Shown here piece after piece: positions 46,919 through 57,717 of a stretch of 64,000 bases of DNA. The notes beneath the pieces are model-generated. The model was given only the letters and a program-made list of their open reading frames with translations, did not search any database and had not been told where the DNA came from. How positions within the stretch are numbered: the stretch's first letter is position 1; each line of letters begins with the position of its first letter. Source of the DNA: Vreelandella piezotolerans (GTDB lineage Bacteria; Pseudomonadota; Gammaproteobacteria; Pseudomonadales; Halomonadaceae); NCBI RefSeq assembly GCF_012427705.1, contig NZ_CP048602.1, positions 2,356,001-2,420,000 on the forward strand. The letters run 5' to 3'. The translations under genes were made by a program, and so were the position numbers.

Positions 46919-48964
46919 ATGACGACCCGTTTATCCCTCTCCAGCGCTCCACTGATGTCCTTTAAGCCTGGTTTAAGCGCGATGACCGCTTTGACCCTCG
47001 GCCTAACCCCGTTGCCGCTCATGGCTCAGGAGGTCTCAGTCGAGAACGAACCATCAACAGCGCAAGACAATGCTTCATTGGAAACAGCTTCTAGCGCCGC
47101 ACCCATCCCATTGGTACCTGGAGAGCCCATCTGGGATAGCTTCCACGGCCAGCTCAACGCCCAGAAGTACAGCCCGCTCGATCAGATCACTGCAGATAAC
47201 GTCGCCGATTTGGAAAAAGTCTGGGAGTTGCATACGGGCGATGTGGCCGATGGCTCAGGCGATTTGCCCGCGACGGTTTGGTCAGCCACGCCGGTGTTTG
47301 CCAATGACACGCTGTACATCGGCACGCCGTTTTACCGGATCCTGGCACTTGACCCTGCAAGTGGTGAAGAGAAATGGAGTTTCGATACACAATCCTCCTT
47401 GGAAGCTCTCACCCAGCCCGCCTTGAAGAATCGCGGTGTCGCCTATTGGGAGGCGACTGATTCAGAAGCAGGCGAGCCCTGCCAAAAAATAATCTACATG
47501 GGCACCATGGATGCCCAGCTGTTTGCAGTCGACGCCGATACCGGCGAACAGTGCGCAGACTTTGCCGAGAACGGCGTGCTCGACGTCAATCAATGGAACG
47601 ACACCCACGATAAATGGCCCTTGTCATTACTGCAGCCACCCACCGTTGTGGGCGACCACTTGATTCTTGGCTGGGCAGGCAATGATTGGGCCTATGAGCA
47701 GGCGCCCCCTGGCACGGTCTTCTCCATCAATGCGCGCACCGGCGAGCGCGAATGGACATTCCAGGCGCTCTCTGATGAGGTGCGAGAGCAGAGCGGAACG
47801 GCTAACGTGTGGACACATATGTCCGCTGATGAAGAGCTAGGGTTAGTATATTTACCCGTGTCTTCGCCATCGCCCAACTACTGGGGCGGCAATCGCACCG
47901 AGGAAGTGCCCTTAGGAACATCCACCACCGCCGTGGATATCGAGACAGGCGAGGTGGTGTGGTCACGCCAATGGGTTCACCACGATATCTGGGATTACGA
48001 TACCGTTGCGGCCCCGACGTTGATGGACATTACCGTCGATGGTGAAGAGATCCCGGCGCTGCTTCAGGCGACCAAAATGGGCTTTCTCTTCGTGGTGAAT
48101 CGCGAAACCGGCGAGGACGTGTGGCCTATCGAAGAGCGGCCAGTGCCGAGCGGCGACGGTAGCGTCGAAGGTGAGGTTTACGCGCCCACCCAGCCATTCC
48201 CGACCAAACCGGTACCGCTGTTGGATCAATCCGAGAAACCCAACGTTTGGGCGCTTGCCGACGCAGTCAGCTTTGGCGAATGCTCGGCGCTCTGGGATGA
48301 ACTCCGCTACGAAGGCATGTACACCCCACCGACGACTCAAGGTGAAGGCACGCTGGGCTATCCCATTAGCGCCGGCGGCGTGCAGTGGGGTGGAGTGGCC
48401 TTCGAGCCTGACAGCCAGACCGCTATCGTCAATACCTCGCACATCGTGCAGTACATCAAGCTATATGAGCGCGAGGCCTATGAAAAAGCAGATAGCGGAT
48501 CAGGCAACGAAAGCGGCTTCGCCCCTCAGGAAGGAGCGCCCTACGGTATGCGTTTGGAAGTCGCGCTCAATCGCTGGGGCATGCCTTGCTGGGAGCCGCC
48601 CTTCGGCGAACTCGTTGCCATCGATATGACCACGGGAGACATCAAATGGCGCCGCCCAATGGGCGTTTCTCAACAGTATGGCTTCTTCATGCCCGAACGT
48701 TGGGGCTCGCCTACCATTGGCGGTCCAGCCGTCACCGCTGGTAACGTCATTTTCATCGGCGCCTCGATGGATGCCAAGGTACGTGCCTACTCGCTGGAAA
48801 CCGGTGAGGAGCTATGGTCGGACCAAACCGAAGCCCCTTCCGTCTCCAACCCCGCGGTCTATGAGTACGAGGGCCGGCAATACGTCGCCTTCGTCTCTGG
48901 TGGCAATACCATTCTGAAAAATCAGGTAGGTGATCAGATCGCCGTTTACGCCCTGCCAGAATAG
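46919..48964 (+). CDS. PQQ-dependent dehydrogenase, glucose/quinate/shikimate family, catalytic subunit
   Basis: 681-residue eight-bladed propeller quinoprotein. An N-terminal signal peptide ends at LMA|QEV (about residue 37). The family signature WDSFHGQLNAQKYSPLDQI starts the propeller; WVHHDIWDYDT, GPAVTAGNVIFIGASMD and AYSLETGEELW follow. It oxidises a sugar or polyol in the periplasm with PQQ and passes electrons to quinone. The usual N-terminal membrane domain is absent and appears to be supplied by the gene before. ATG has AAGGAG seven bases upstream. Substrate not determined. Confidence 0.9.
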   Translation: MTTRLSLSSAPLMSFKPGLSAMTALTLGLTPLPLMAQEVSVENEPSTAQDNASLETASSAAPIPLVPGEPIWDSFHGQLNAQKYSPLDQITADNVADLEKVWELHTGDVADGSGDLPATVWSATPVFANDTLYIGTPFYRILALDPASGEEKWSFDTQSSLEALTQPALKNRGVAYWEATDSEAGEPCQKIIYMGTMDAQLFAVDADTGEQCADFAENGVLDVNQWNDTHDKWPLSLLQPPTVVGDHLILGWAGNDWAYEQAPPGTVFSINARTGEREWTFQALSDEVREQSGTANVWTHMSADEELGLVYLPVSSPSPNYWGGNRTEEVPLGTSTTAVDIETGEVVWSRQWVHHDIWDYDTVAAPTLMDITVDGEEIPALLQATKMGFLFVVNRETGEDVWPIEERPVPSGDGSVEGEVYAPTQPFPTKPVPLLDQSEKPNVWALADAVSFGECSALWDELRYEGMYTPPTTQGEGTLGYPISAGGVQWGGVAFEPDSQTAIVNTSHIVQYIKLYEREAYEKADSGSGNESGFAPQEGAPYGMRLEVALNRWGMPCWEPPFGELVAIDMTTGDIKWRRPMGVSQQYGFFMPERWGSPTIGGPAVTAGNVIFIGASMDAKVRAYSLETGEELWSDQTEAPSVSNPAVYEYEGRQYVAFVSGGNTILKNQVGDQIAVYALPE

Positions 48965-48987
48965 CGTCGGCGGTTGAGGCATCCATT

Positions 48988-49019
48988 AACGGAGCGGCCT
49001 ATAGGGGCAGCTCCGTTTT
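48988..49019 (+). terminator. Terminator of the PQQ dehydrogenase pair
   Basis: AACGGAGC (48988-48995) pairs with GCTCCGTT (49010-49017) around a GC-containing loop, followed by T residues, 24 bases after the stop. Confidence 0.75.
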
Positions 49020-49075
49020 GATTAACGCCCCCTTTCAGTGCGCAGATATCCTTTTTGGAGGGATCGTCTGAGCAC

Positions 49076-50782
49076 TTATCCCAATGTCGCTGCCGTCACG
49101 TTTGCCGCTGCGGGCTGAGTGGAGTAGTGGCGATTAATGGCGCTCAGCACTCCCTTCATGGAGGCGCTGGTGATGCTCTCATCGGTGCCTACGCCGAACA
49201 CCGCTTTGCCATCGATACGCACCTCGACGTAGGCGATGGCCTCGGCATCGGCTCCCTGGCCACGGGAGTGCTCGTGGTAGTCGATGATTTCCACCTCTTG
49301 CCCGCTTGCCACCAGCGCTTTGATGAACGCGGCCAGCGGGCCGTTGCCTTCGCCGGTCAGAGTTTGCCGCTGACCACCATTCTCGACCGTCGCTTCCAGC
49401 GCCACATTAGGGCTATCTGGCTCGGACGAGAGGCGATGGTTGACCAGTGCCAGGGGTGAGCGCTGTTCCAAGTATTCGTCGGCGAAGGCTTGGTAGATCA
49501 TCTGCGAGGTGATCTCTTTACCCGTGCGGTCGGCGACTTCCTGGACCACTTGGCTGAACTCGATAGAGAGTCTGCGCGGCAGTTCGATCCCGTACTCCTG
49601 CTCTAGTAAGTAGGAGATACCGCCCTTGCCCGACTGGCTATTCACGCGAATGACCGCTTCGTAGCTACGGCCAACGTCTAGGGGGTCGATGGGCAAGTAG
49701 GGAACATCCCACGGCGCTTCAGGGTGAACGCGACGGTCGGCCATGCCCTTTTTGATGGCATCCTGGTGAGAGCCCGAGAATGCGGTGAAGACCAGATCGC
49801 CCACATAGGGGTGACGTGGGTGAACGGGCAGCTGGTTACAATACTCGGCCTCACGCATGATGGGAGTGATGTTGGAGAAGTCGAGCTGCGGATGAACGCC
49901 TTGGGTATACATGTTCATCGCCAGCGTGACGATATCCACGTTACCCGTACGCTCGCCGTTGCCAAACAGCGTGCCCTCGACGCGATCCGCTCCCGCCATC
50001 AGCGTTAGCTCGGCGGCCGCCACGCCAGTGCCACGGTCGTTGTGCGGGTGAACGCTGACGATCAGGGTATCGCGCTTTTTCACATGGCGGCAGAACAACT
50101 CGATCTGGTCGGCGTAGTTGTTCGGCGTGGCGACTTCCACCGTGGCCGGCAGGTTGACGATCATTTTATTGTCGACGCTAGGGCCAAAGGTATCCATCAC
50201 CGCCTCGACGATCTCGACGGCGAAGTCCATCTCGGTGGTGGTGAATAGCTCGGGGGAGTACTGAAAAGTCCAGTTCGTCTCCGGGTTGGCCGCCATCAAG
50301 TCACGAATCTGCGCCGTCGCTTCGACAGCAATCTGCACGCACTCGGTTTTATCCACGTTGAACACCACCCGACGAAACATCGGGTCGGTGGCATTGTAGA
50401 CGTGAACGATGGCGTTCTTGACGCCCTTCAACGCCTCGAAGGTGCGCTCGATCAAGTGTGGACGCGCTTGGGTCAGGACCTGAATGGTCACGTCCTCAGG
50501 AATTTTGTCTTGCTCGATCAGCGAACGTACGAAGTCGAAGTCGGTTTGCGAGGCGGAAGGGAAACCCACTTCGATCTCTTTGAAACCGATTTTCAAGAGC
50601 ATGTCGAACAGGCGCTGTTTACGCTCTTGATCCATCGGATCGATTAGCGACTGGTTGCCATCGCGCAGGTCCACGCTGCACCAGATGGGCGGTGTGTCGA
50701 TACGCTGGCTTGGCCACTGGCGGTCAGGCAAGTCCACGGCCACGAAGGGGCGATACTTTTTAGAGGGGTCGGACAGCATCAT
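49076..50782 (-). CDS. leuA: 2-isopropylmalate synthase
   Basis: 568-residue enzyme condensing acetyl-CoA with 2-oxoisovalerate, the first step of leucine synthesis. The TIM-barrel domain shows [15 protein letters not shown] and the metal-binding HPHNDRGTG; the C-terminal LeuA regulatory domain binds leucine for feedback inhibition. It is the longer LeuA form beginning [16 protein letters not shown] at 50782 has AGGAG seven bases upstream. Lies 16 bases downstream of the ion-channel gene with no leader peptide between. Confidence 0.96.
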   Translation of the reverse strand: MMLSDPSKKYRPFVAVDLPDRQWPSQRIDTPPIWCSVDLRDGNQSLIDPMDQERKQRLFDMLLKIGFKEIEVGFPSASQTDFDFVRSLIEQDKIPEDVTIQVLTQARPHLIERTFEALKGVKNAIVHVYNATDPMFRRVVFNVDKTECVQIAVEATAQIRDLMAANPETNWTFQYSPELFTTTEMDFAVEIVEAVMDTFGPSVDNKMIVNLPATVEVATPNNYADQIELFCRHVKKRDTLIVSVHPHNDRGTGVAAAELTLMAGADRVEGTLFGNGERTGNVDIVTLAMNMYTQGVHPQLDFSNITPIMREAEYCNQLPVHPRHPYVGDLVFTAFSGSHQDAIKKGMADRRVHPEAPWDVPYLPIDPLDVGRSYEAVIRVNSQSGKGGISYLLEQEYGIELPRRLSIEFSQVVQEVADRTGKEITSQMIYQAFADEYLEQRSPLALVNHRLSSEPDSPNVALEATVENGGQRQTLTGEGNGPLAAFIKALVASGQEVEIIDYHEHSRGQGADAEAIAYVEVRIDGKAVFGVGTDESITSASMKGVLSAINRHYSTQPAAANVTAATLG

Positions 50783-50798
50783 AGTGGCGCTCCTGTCG

Positions 50799-51671
50799 TT
50801 AATCGGTTGTCGCAGAGTCTGAAGGGCGATGTGGAGGCGTCGTAGCTGCATGACGCTCTGCCATGGCGGCTTCCATACGATCGAGCTGCATTTTCAGCGA
50901 GTGGACGTCATCACGCAGCGCCTGCAGCTGTGCCGGATCGCCTTCCTCATGGTCGGCATCGAGTTGCGCGCTCTCTTTTTGCATCACGTCCAGCACGATA
51001 CCTATCATCATATTAAGAAAAATAAACGCCGTAAGAAAAATGAACGTCAAGTAGTAAATCCAGCTCCAAACGTAAACTTCCTGAGTGGCGTACATCACGT
51101 CCGTCCAGTCCTCGAACGTCGCAATGCGAAACAGCGTCAACATGGCAATGGAGATGTTGCCCCATAAAAACTCATCCACGTCGTGAAAAAGAAAGCTTCC
51201 CAGCGCCGCATAGATATAAAAGATGATGAACATGAGCAGCACGACGTAGCCCATGCGGGGAATCGACTTGACCAGCGCCGCGAGCAGCATCTGTAGCTCG
51301 GGAATCATCGATACCAAGCGCAGTACACGGAAGATCCGTAGCAGTCTCGCTAGCAGCACCATCTCCGAATCGTCCATAGGAATCAGGCTGGCGGTGACGA
51401 TCAAAAAATCAAAAACGTTCCAGCCTTTCTTAAAAAAGCTGACTAAGTTGCGCTCGGCTGCCATTCTGATCAGAATCTCGACCAGGAAGAACACCGTGAC
51501 GGCAACATCCAGATAGAGCAACCACTGCTCTATTCGGGATGTTTCTTCGTAGGTTTTCGCGCCAATCACCAGCGCAGAGATCACGATAATGGAAATGACC
51601 AACCCTTCAAAAAACTTGTTGCTACGCAGCTTTTCAAAGCGGGCTTGCCAGGTATTAAAGGGTTCACTCAT
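50799..51671 (-). CDS. Voltage-gated cation channel, single-domain (bacterial Nav/Cav type)
   Basis: 290-residue six-helix channel subunit, expected to form a tetramer. S4 carries Arg109, 112, 115 and 118 at three-residue steps ([11 protein letters not shown]); the selectivity filter is TFEDWTD (185-191); S6 runs about 205-230 ([19 protein letters not shown]). A C-terminal segment (about 245-272) is a predicted coiled coil, as in NaChBac-type channels. The filter is more acidic than the sodium-type TLESWS. Faces away from the mrp operon and precedes leuA by 16 bases. Confidence 0.9.
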   Translation of the reverse strand: MSEPFNTWQARFEKLRSNKFFEGLVISIIVISALVIGAKTYEETSRIEQWLLYLDVAVTVFFLVEILIRMAAERNLVSFFKKGWNVFDFLIVTASLIPMDDSEMVLLARLLRIFRVLRLVSMIPELQMLLAALVKSIPRMGYVVLLMFIIFYIYAALGSFLFHDVDEFLWGNISIAMLTLFRIATFEDWTDVMYATQEVYVWSWIYYLTFIFLTAFIFLNMMIGIVLDVMQKESAQLDADHEEGDPAQLQALRDDVHSLKMQLDRMEAAMAERHAATTPPHRPSDSATTD

Positions 51672-51734
51672 GGAACAAGGAGTCTCTTAACGATTAACGT
51701 CGACACTTTATACTAAAATCACGCACCTTCCATA

Positions 51735-51760
51735 CAAGTGATATCCTGTTGTTTCACTTG
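51735..51760. promoter_or_regulatory. Inverted repeat in the channel/mrp divergent region
   Basis: CAAGTGA (51735-51741) and TCACTTG (51754-51760) are exact complements with a 12-base spacer, flanked by further partial symmetry. It lies between the two divergent ion-transport genes and could be an operator serving both. No known regulator site is recognised. Confidence 0.4.
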
Positions 51761-51830
51761 ATGTATCTTCGCCTCCTGGGCAACGCTCGTTGCTTGGGTG
51801 ACTTTTTGATTTTTTGCGCTGGATGACCTC

Positions 51831-54662
51831 ATGACACTGCTGTGGATCGCCTTACTGCCGTTACTGGGCGTACTGGTGCCGGCACTGACTGCCCAACGCG
51901 GCCGCACTTGGTGCTCGCTTGCCACGGGCATACTGCCAGCAACGGCGCTACTACTCACGCTGCTGCAAATTCCGGCCCTGCTGGAGGGCGAAGCGCTGCG
52001 TTTTGCAGCCGACTGGATGCCCGCCCTTGGCCTGGAGCTGGCGTTTCGCCTTGATGGCCTGTCGCTGCTTTTCAACCTGCTCATACTGGGCATAGGACTG
52101 CTAATTCTATTGTATGCCCACTTTTATTTGGCAAGCGATGAGCCTTTTGGACGTTTTTACGCCTTCTTGATGCTGTTCATGGCATCGATGGTCGGCATTT
52201 CCATGTCCGACAATTTGATCCTACTTTGGCTGTTCTGGGAGCTGACCAGCCTATCGTCGTTTCTGCTGATTGGTTTTTGGTCCTACCGAAGCGATGCTCG
52301 TAAAGGGGCACGCATGGCACTGACCGTGACCGGTGCAGGCGGACTGGCTCTGCTGGCGGGCCTGCTTCTGCTGGGCGATATGGCGGGCAGCTACCGCATG
52401 GATGTCGTACTGACTAGCGGCGCTGCCATCGTCGAGGATGCGCGCTACCCGCTGATGCTGGTGCTAGTATTATTGGGGGCGTTCACCAAGTCCGCACAGT
52501 TTCCTTTTCAGTTCTGGCTTCCCCACGCCATGGCGGCTCCTACGCCGGTATCGGCTTACCTGCACTCGGCCACCATGGTGAAAGCGGGCATTTTTCTCAT
52601 GGCGCGTTTGCATCCGGCCATTGCCGATAGCGCGCTGTGGAGCGTGATCGTGCCACTGGTGGGTACCATCACGCTGCTCTATGGCGCGTGGTTTGCGCTG
52701 TTCAAAACCGACTTGAAAGGCATTTTGGCGTTTTCGACCGTCAGCCACTTGGGCTTGATCACCGTACTGCTGGGGATTGGCAGCCCCATGGCCGTGCTGG
52801 CGGCGCTGTTCCATATCCTGAACCACGCTACCTTCAAAGCAGCGCTGTTCATGAGTGCGGGTATCATCGACCATGAAACCGGCACCCGGGAGCTGAAGCA
52901 GCTTGGCGGGCTAAAAAAAGCGATGCCGGTCACCGCCCTGCTCACCACCTTGGCCGCCGCCGCCATGGCGGGGGTACCGCTGTTCAACGGCTTTTTATCG
53001 AAAGAGATGTTTTTTACCGAGACACTCGCCACTCCCGTGCTGGGCGGCTTGAGCTGGGTACTGCCCGCGTTGGCGGCGCTGGGCGGCATTCTCTCGGTGG
53101 CATACTCACTGCGACTGGTCCATGCGGTCTTCTACAAGCCCGCCCGCGAGAAGACGCCCAAAGCCCCTCACGAGCCGCCTCACCTCATGCGTTTGCCCGT
53201 GGAGCTTTTGGTTGCGCTATGTGTCTTGGTGGGCCTATTCCCTGCTTTTTTTGCGACCGGTATTTTGGAGCTAGCCACCCACGCCGTGTTGGGTGAGCCG
53301 TTATCGTTCTATCTCGCCATCTGGCACGGCGTGAATTTGCCATTGATGATGAGCTTGCTCGCCTTTGCAGCGGGCATTGCCATGTACTGGCGCCATGCCG
53401 ATCTGCGTCGTTTCATGCAGCCCTTCGACAGCGTCGATGCCCGTCGCGTTTTCGAGCGTTTGATCCTTTCCACCGGCTATCGCGCCGAACAGGTCATGAC
53501 CAAGCTGGAAGGCAATTCGCTACAGCGCTACATGGGCTGGTTACTGGGGGCCGCTCTACTCATGGGGGTGATCGGTCTTGCCAGCATCCAAGAACTGACG
53601 GGGAGCCAAGGCAATCAGCCCATCGATGGCGTCGTACTGCTCGGCGCAGGCATGCTGATGTTTGGAGGTGTCGCTACTGCAGCCACCCACCGCTACCGTT
53701 TGATATCACTATTGATGCTGTCGGTAGTGGGCCTGTTCGTCGCCCTGACCTTTGCCCGCTTCTCCGCACCGGATCTCGCGTTGACCCAGCTGTCGGTAGA
53801 GGTCGTGACGATGATTTTGCTAATGCTGGCACTCTTCTTTCTGCCGCAAAAAACACCAACCGAATCGAGTCCGATGCGCAACGTACGCGACATCCTGCTA
53901 GCCGGTGCGCTGGGCCTCGTGGTGGCCAGTTTGAACTACGCGGTGATGACTCGCGAGACGCTTTCGATTTCCAACTTCTTCGTGGAGAACAGCAAGCCTG
54001 GCGGCGGCGGCTACAACGTGGTCAACGTCATCCTGGTCGACTTCAGGGGCTTCGATACGCTGGGCGAAATTACCGTATTGGCGATTGCCGGCCTGGCCAT
54101 TTTCAAACTGCTCAACCGCCTGCGCCTGTTCATGCCACACAGCGATGGCGAGGGGCGCGTCTGGTCACCGGATCGCTACCCGGCCATTTTGACCTCGATC
54201 TCCATGGCACTGCTGCCGTTGGCACTGCTGGTATCGGCCTTCATCTTCTTACGCGGCCATAACCAGCCCGGCGGCGGCTTCATTGCCGGTTTGATCACCG
54301 CGGTTGCGTTGATCCTGCTGTACATGGCGCGGGGCGTCGAGTGGGCACAGGAGCGCCTGAACTTTCCCTTCCAGCCCGTCGCCGTGGTCGGTGTGGCCAT
54401 TGCCACCCTCACCGGGCTGGGTAGTTGGCTGCTGGGTTACCCCTTCCTAACCTCGTCGTTTGGCTATTTCAGTCTACCGCTGATTGGCACGTTCGAGCTT
54501 GCCACGGCGCTGCTGTTCGACTTGGGTGTGTATCTCGCGGTGGTGGGCGCCACACTGATGATTTTGGCCAATTTGGGCAAGGTGACGACACCGCACCGAC
54601 CGGTGACCGATCCGAAGATGTCCGACCACCACGACACGCCGAACGAAAAGGAGTCCCACTAA
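51831..54662 (+). CDS. mrpA: Na+/H+ antiporter subunit A, fused to subunit B
   Basis: 943-residue polytopic protein. The N-terminal part is homologous to NADH dehydrogenase ND5/NuoL ([41 protein letters not shown]); the C-terminal part (about 690-920) holds the MrpB-type domain ([13 protein letters not shown]). A fused AB subunit marks the six-gene group 2 Mrp systems. The complex expels Na+ in exchange for protons, giving salt and alkali tolerance. Stop overlaps mrpC start as TAATG. Confidence 0.95.
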   Translation: MTLLWIALLPLLGVLVPALTAQRGRTWCSLATGILPATALLLTLLQIPALLEGEALRFAADWMPALGLELAFRLDGLSLLFNLLILGIGLLILLYAHFYLASDEPFGRFYAFLMLFMASMVGISMSDNLILLWLFWELTSLSSFLLIGFWSYRSDARKGARMALTVTGAGGLALLAGLLLLGDMAGSYRMDVVLTSGAAIVEDARYPLMLVLVLLGAFTKSAQFPFQFWLPHAMAAPTPVSAYLHSATMVKAGIFLMARLHPAIADSALWSVIVPLVGTITLLYGAWFALFKTDLKGILAFSTVSHLGLITVLLGIGSPMAVLAALFHILNHATFKAALFMSAGIIDHETGTRELKQLGGLKKAMPVTALLTTLAAAAMAGVPLFNGFLSKEMFFTETLATPVLGGLSWVLPALAALGGILSVAYSLRLVHAVFYKPAREKTPKAPHEPPHLMRLPVELLVALCVLVGLFPAFFATGILELATHAVLGEPLSFYLAIWHGVNLPLMMSLLAFAAGIAMYWRHADLRRFMQPFDSVDARRVFERLILSTGYRAEQVMTKLEGNSLQRYMGWLLGAALLMGVIGLASIQELTGSQGNQPIDGVVLLGAGMLMFGGVATAATHRYRLISLLMLSVVGLFVALTFARFSAPDLALTQLSVEVVTMILLMLALFFLPQKTPTESSPMRNVRDILLAGALGLVVASLNYAVMTRETLSISNFFVENSKPGGGGYNVVNVILVDFRGFDTLGEITVLAIAGLAIFKLLNRLRLFMPHSDGEGRVWSPDRYPAILTSISMALLPLALLVSAFIFLRGHNQPGGGFIAGLITAVALILLYMARGVEWAQERLNFPFQPVAVVGVAIATLTGLGSWLLGYPFLTSSFGYFSLPLIGTFELATALLFDLGVYLAVVGATLMILANLGKVTTPHRPVTDPKMSDHHDTPNEKESH

Positions 54663-54994
54663 TGGAAATGCTCTACGCCATTACCACGGGCGTTTTGACT
54701 GCCTGCGGGCTGTATCTGACGCTGCGTGGAAGGACGTTCCCGGTCGTGGTGGGCCTTACGCTGCTCTCTTATGCAGTCAATCTGTTCTTGTTCTCCATGG
54801 GCGGGCTGACCACGGATGGCGCCGCGTTAGTCAATGAGGGCTCTCAGTTCGCCGACCCGCTTCCTCAAGCACTGGTCCTCACCGCCATCGTCATCGGCTT
54901 TGCCATGACGGCGTTCGTCGTCATTCTCGCCATGCGGGCGCGTAGCGAAGTCGGTAACGACCATGTGGATGGTAAAAAGGAAGACCGCGAATGA
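54662..54994 (+). CDS. mrpC: Na+/H+ antiporter subunit C
   Basis: 110-residue NuoK-like membrane protein with three helices; YLTLRGRTFPVVVGLTLLSYAVNLF and DPLPQALVLTAIVIGFA are family marks. The ATG overlaps the mrpA stop, and the end overlaps mrpD by four bases. Confidence 0.95.
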   Translation: MEMLYAITTGVLTACGLYLTLRGRTFPVVVGLTLLSYAVNLFLFSMGGLTTDGAALVNEGSQFADPLPQALVLTAIVIGFAMTAFVVILAMRARSEVGNDHVDGKKEDRE

Positions 54995-56502
54995 TTCAGC
55001 ATCTGATTGTATTGCCCGTGGTACTGCCGCTGGTCGCAGGTATTTTGTTGCTTTACCAACGCCAGGGGCTCGTGCATTACAAGCGCGCCGTCAGTGTCGT
55101 TGCCACGTTTCTATTGCTGCTAGCTTCGATTGCCCTGCTGCACCAAGCCGCCAGCGGCGATATCACCTACTACGCGTTGGGCGACTGGCAACCCCCGTTT
55201 GGCGTCGTACTGGTGCTCGACCGCCTCTCCGCGCTGATGGTGCTCCTGACGTCTCTGTTAGCCGTGGGTGCTGTGGTGTTTGCCTGCGGTGGCGACGACG
55301 AGAAAGGCAGTAACTTCCACGGCTTGTTCCAGTGGCAGTTGCTGGGTATCAACGGCGCGTTCTTGACCGGCGATCTGTTCAACTTGTTCGTTTTCTTCGA
55401 AGTGCTGCTGTTGGCTTCCTACGCACTGCTGCTACACGGCGGCGGCAAAGCGCGCATTCAGGCCAGCGTTCACTATGTGGTGCTCAACCTGGCAGGCTCG
55501 TCGCTGTTCTTGATTGCGGTTGGCATTCTGTACGGGGCCACCGGCACGCTCAATATGGCGGATATGGGCTATAAAATCGCCAGCCTGCCCGCCGAGCGTG
55601 AAGGGCTTGTAACGGCCGGTGCGCTGATGCTGCTGGTGGTATTTGGCCTGAAAGCGGCCATTTTGCCGCTCTATTTCTGGCTCCCCCGCGCCTACGCAGC
55701 GGCACCTGCCCCGGTGGCAGCCCTGTTTGCCATCATGACCAAGGTGGGTATCTACGCCATTCTTCGGGTCTATTCGCTGATGTTTGGCGAGCAGGCAGGC
55801 GGGCTCGTCGCGCTGGAACAGCCGTGGGTATGGTGGCTAGCCCTTGCCACCTTGGCAGCGGCTGGCGTAGGCGTGATGGCCGCCCGTGACCTACGCCTGT
55901 TGGTGGCTTACTTGGTGTTGATTTCGGTTGGCACGCTGCTGGCGGGTGTAGGCATGCGCTCCGCCGAGGCCACGTCTGCCCTGCTCTACTACCTCATCCA
56001 CACGACCCTGGTGACCGGTGGCCTGTTCCTACTGGCGGAAATGATTGGCTTACAGCGCGGCAAGGCCGGCACGCGGATCGTCAAAGGGCGCCCACTGGTA
56101 CAAGGCAATGCGCTGGCGATCGCCTTTTTCATCGGTGCGATTGCCGTGGTGGGAATGCCACCGCTGTCGGGTGCTTTGGGGAAAGCGATGGTCCTGGTAG
56201 CGGCCGAGGGCACCCAGCGCGTGTGGCTATGGCCGCTGCTGCTGCTGGCCAGTCTCGCCTCGCTCATCGCCCTCTCCCGGGCGGGCTCGACGCTGTTTTG
56301 GCGCAGCCACCGGGGCAGCCCTAGCGGCAGTCCGCTATCCCGCTATAAGTGGATGGGCATGCTGTGGCTACTCAGCGCTGCGCCGCTGCTGGTGGCCTTT
56401 GCCGGGCCGGTAAGCAGCTACACCCAAGCCACGGGTGAGCAGCTTGCCAACCCTCAGCGATTGATCGAAACGCTGCTGCCCGACGCAGGAGAAACACCAT
56501 GA
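54991..56502 (+). CDS. mrpD: Na+/H+ antiporter subunit D
   Basis: 503-residue NuoM/NuoN-like proton-translocating subunit with about 14 helices. Conserved elements are LFNLFVFFEVLLLASYALL with its key Glu, and LKAAILPLYFWLPRAYAAAPAPVAALF with its key Lys. Overlaps mrpC and mrpE by four bases each. Confidence 0.95.
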   Translation: MIQHLIVLPVVLPLVAGILLLYQRQGLVHYKRAVSVVATFLLLLASIALLHQAASGDITYYALGDWQPPFGVVLVLDRLSALMVLLTSLLAVGAVVFACGGDDEKGSNFHGLFQWQLLGINGAFLTGDLFNLFVFFEVLLLASYALLLHGGGKARIQASVHYVVLNLAGSSLFLIAVGILYGATGTLNMADMGYKIASLPAEREGLVTAGALMLLVVFGLKAAILPLYFWLPRAYAAAPAPVAALFAIMTKVGIYAILRVYSLMFGEQAGGLVALEQPWVWWLALATLAAAGVGVMAARDLRLLVAYLVLISVGTLLAGVGMRSAEATSALLYYLIHTTLVTGGLFLLAEMIGLQRGKAGTRIVKGRPLVQGNALAIAFFIGAIAVVGMPPLSGALGKAMVLVAAEGTQRVWLWPLLLLASLASLIALSRAGSTLFWRSHRGSPSGSPLSRYKWMGMLWLLSAAPLLVAFAGPVSSYTQATGEQLANPQRLIETLLPDAGETP

Positions 56503-56996
56503 TTATCCCACGCAAATGGCTACCCACACCGGTGCTATCGTTACTGCTGCTTCTGGTATGGCTGCTCCTGGTACGCAGCTACGCTTTTGGTCAGCTGGTA
56601 TTGGGGGGCGCGCTGGCCATAGTGATTCCTTTGTTGACCCATCGCTTTTGGGATGCCCGGCCACGTATCAACAAACCCATACTGCTACTGCGCTTTGGAT
56701 TGCGAGTATTAGGCGATATCGTGACCGCCAATTTCGAGGTGGCGTACCTGATCGCGAACCCGTGGCGCAAACTCAAACCCCACTTCATCGAGTACCCCCT
56801 GATGCTGGAGGAGCGTTTTACCATCACGCTGCTCGCCAGCACGATCAGCCTGACGCCGGGAACCGTATCGGCCAACCTGCGTATGGATGGCAAATCCCTG
56901 CTGATCCATGCGTTGAATGTGGACGATGAAGAGGCGCTCATCGAGCAAATTCGCGAACGCTACGAACGGCCGCTCAAGGAGATTTACGAATGCTGA
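56499..56996 (+). CDS. mrpE: Na+/H+ antiporter subunit E
   Basis: 165-residue membrane protein with N-terminal helices and a soluble C-terminal part; LASTISLTPGTVSANLR is the family signature. Needed for complex assembly or full activity. Overlaps mrpD and mrpF. Confidence 0.94.
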   Translation: MIIPRKWLPTPVLSLLLLLVWLLLVRSYAFGQLVLGGALAIVIPLLTHRFWDARPRINKPILLLRFGLRVLGDIVTANFEVAYLIANPWRKLKPHFIEYPLMLEERFTITLLASTISLTPGTVSANLRMDGKSLLIHALNVDDEEALIEQIRERYERPLKEIYEC

Positions 56997-57259
56997 GTAT
57001 TGCGCTCTATATCACCTTAGCGCTGGTGGTGATGGCTCTACTAATGAACCTTTACCGACTGACGGTGGGCCCCGACCTCCCTGATCGGGTGCTGGCGCTG
57101 GACACCATGTACGTCAACTCCATCGCCTTGATCGTGCTACTCGGGTTATGGCTCAACAGTAAGACCTATTTCGAGTCGGCCCTGCTGATCGCCATGCTCG
57201 GCTTTATTAGCACCGTGGCCGTGTGCAAATACATTCTGCGCGGAGATATTATCGAATGA
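56990..57259 (+). CDS. mrpF: Na+/H+ antiporter subunit F
   Basis: 89 residues, three helices; RLTVGPDLPDRVLALDTM is the conserved MrpF segment. Starts seven bases inside mrpE with AAGGAG just before the ATG. Confidence 0.94.
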   Translation: MLSIALYITLALVVMALLMNLYRLTVGPDLPDRVLALDTMYVNSIALIVLLGLWLNSKTYFESALLIAMLGFISTVAVCKYILRGDIIE

Positions 57260-57281
57260 ACCTGATCGATGGGGTGCAGTG

Positions 57282-57668
57282 ATGCCATTTTTCGTTGAAG
57301 CGATCATTTCTTTGCTGCTGTTAGCGGGCGGTGTATTCGTATTCATCGGCTCGTTAGGTATGGCACACCTGCGCGATTTCTACATGCGCTTACATGGCCC
57401 TACCAAAGCCACCACGCTCGGCATCGGCTGCATGCTGATTGCCTCCATGGGCTATTTCTGGAGCGTCGATGGTAAACCGGATATCCAGGAGCTGCTGATC
57501 ACGCTCTTCCTCTTCATCACCGCACCGGTCAGCGCCCATCTGCTGGCCAAAACCGGCCTTCATATGCAGTTGAAGCATACTCAAAAGACCCAGGGCAAAC
57601 CGATTGAGTTACGTTCAGAAGAAGTCGGTGAAAAGCCGGTGCCCCACCCGGACAAAGGGCACGGCTAG
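57282..57668 (+). CDS. mrpG: Na+/H+ antiporter subunit G
   Basis: About 128 residues with three helices; the signature GMAHLRDFYMRLHGPTKATTLG is typical of MrpG/PhaG. ATG at 57282, or the adjoining GTG at 57279, may be the start. Last gene of the mrp operon; the hydrophilic C-terminal tail (about 100-128) is longer than the minimal family member. A terminator follows. Confidence 0.93.
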   Translation: MPFFVEAIISLLLLAGGVFVFIGSLGMAHLRDFYMRLHGPTKATTLGIGCMLIASMGYFWSVDGKPDIQELLITLFLFITAPVSAHLLAKTGLHMQLKHTQKTQGKPIELRSEEVGEKPVPHPDKGHG

Positions 57669-57686
57669 GCATCGCCTCTCTCTGCG

Positions 57687-57717
57687 AGCGTTGGCGTCTC
57701 GCCAGCGCTTTTTTTTG
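57687..57717 (+). terminator. Terminator of the mrp operon
   Basis: AGCGTTGGCG (57687-57696) pairs with CGCCAGCGCT (57700-57709, one G-T pair) around a TCT loop, then seven T residues. Confidence 0.92.
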
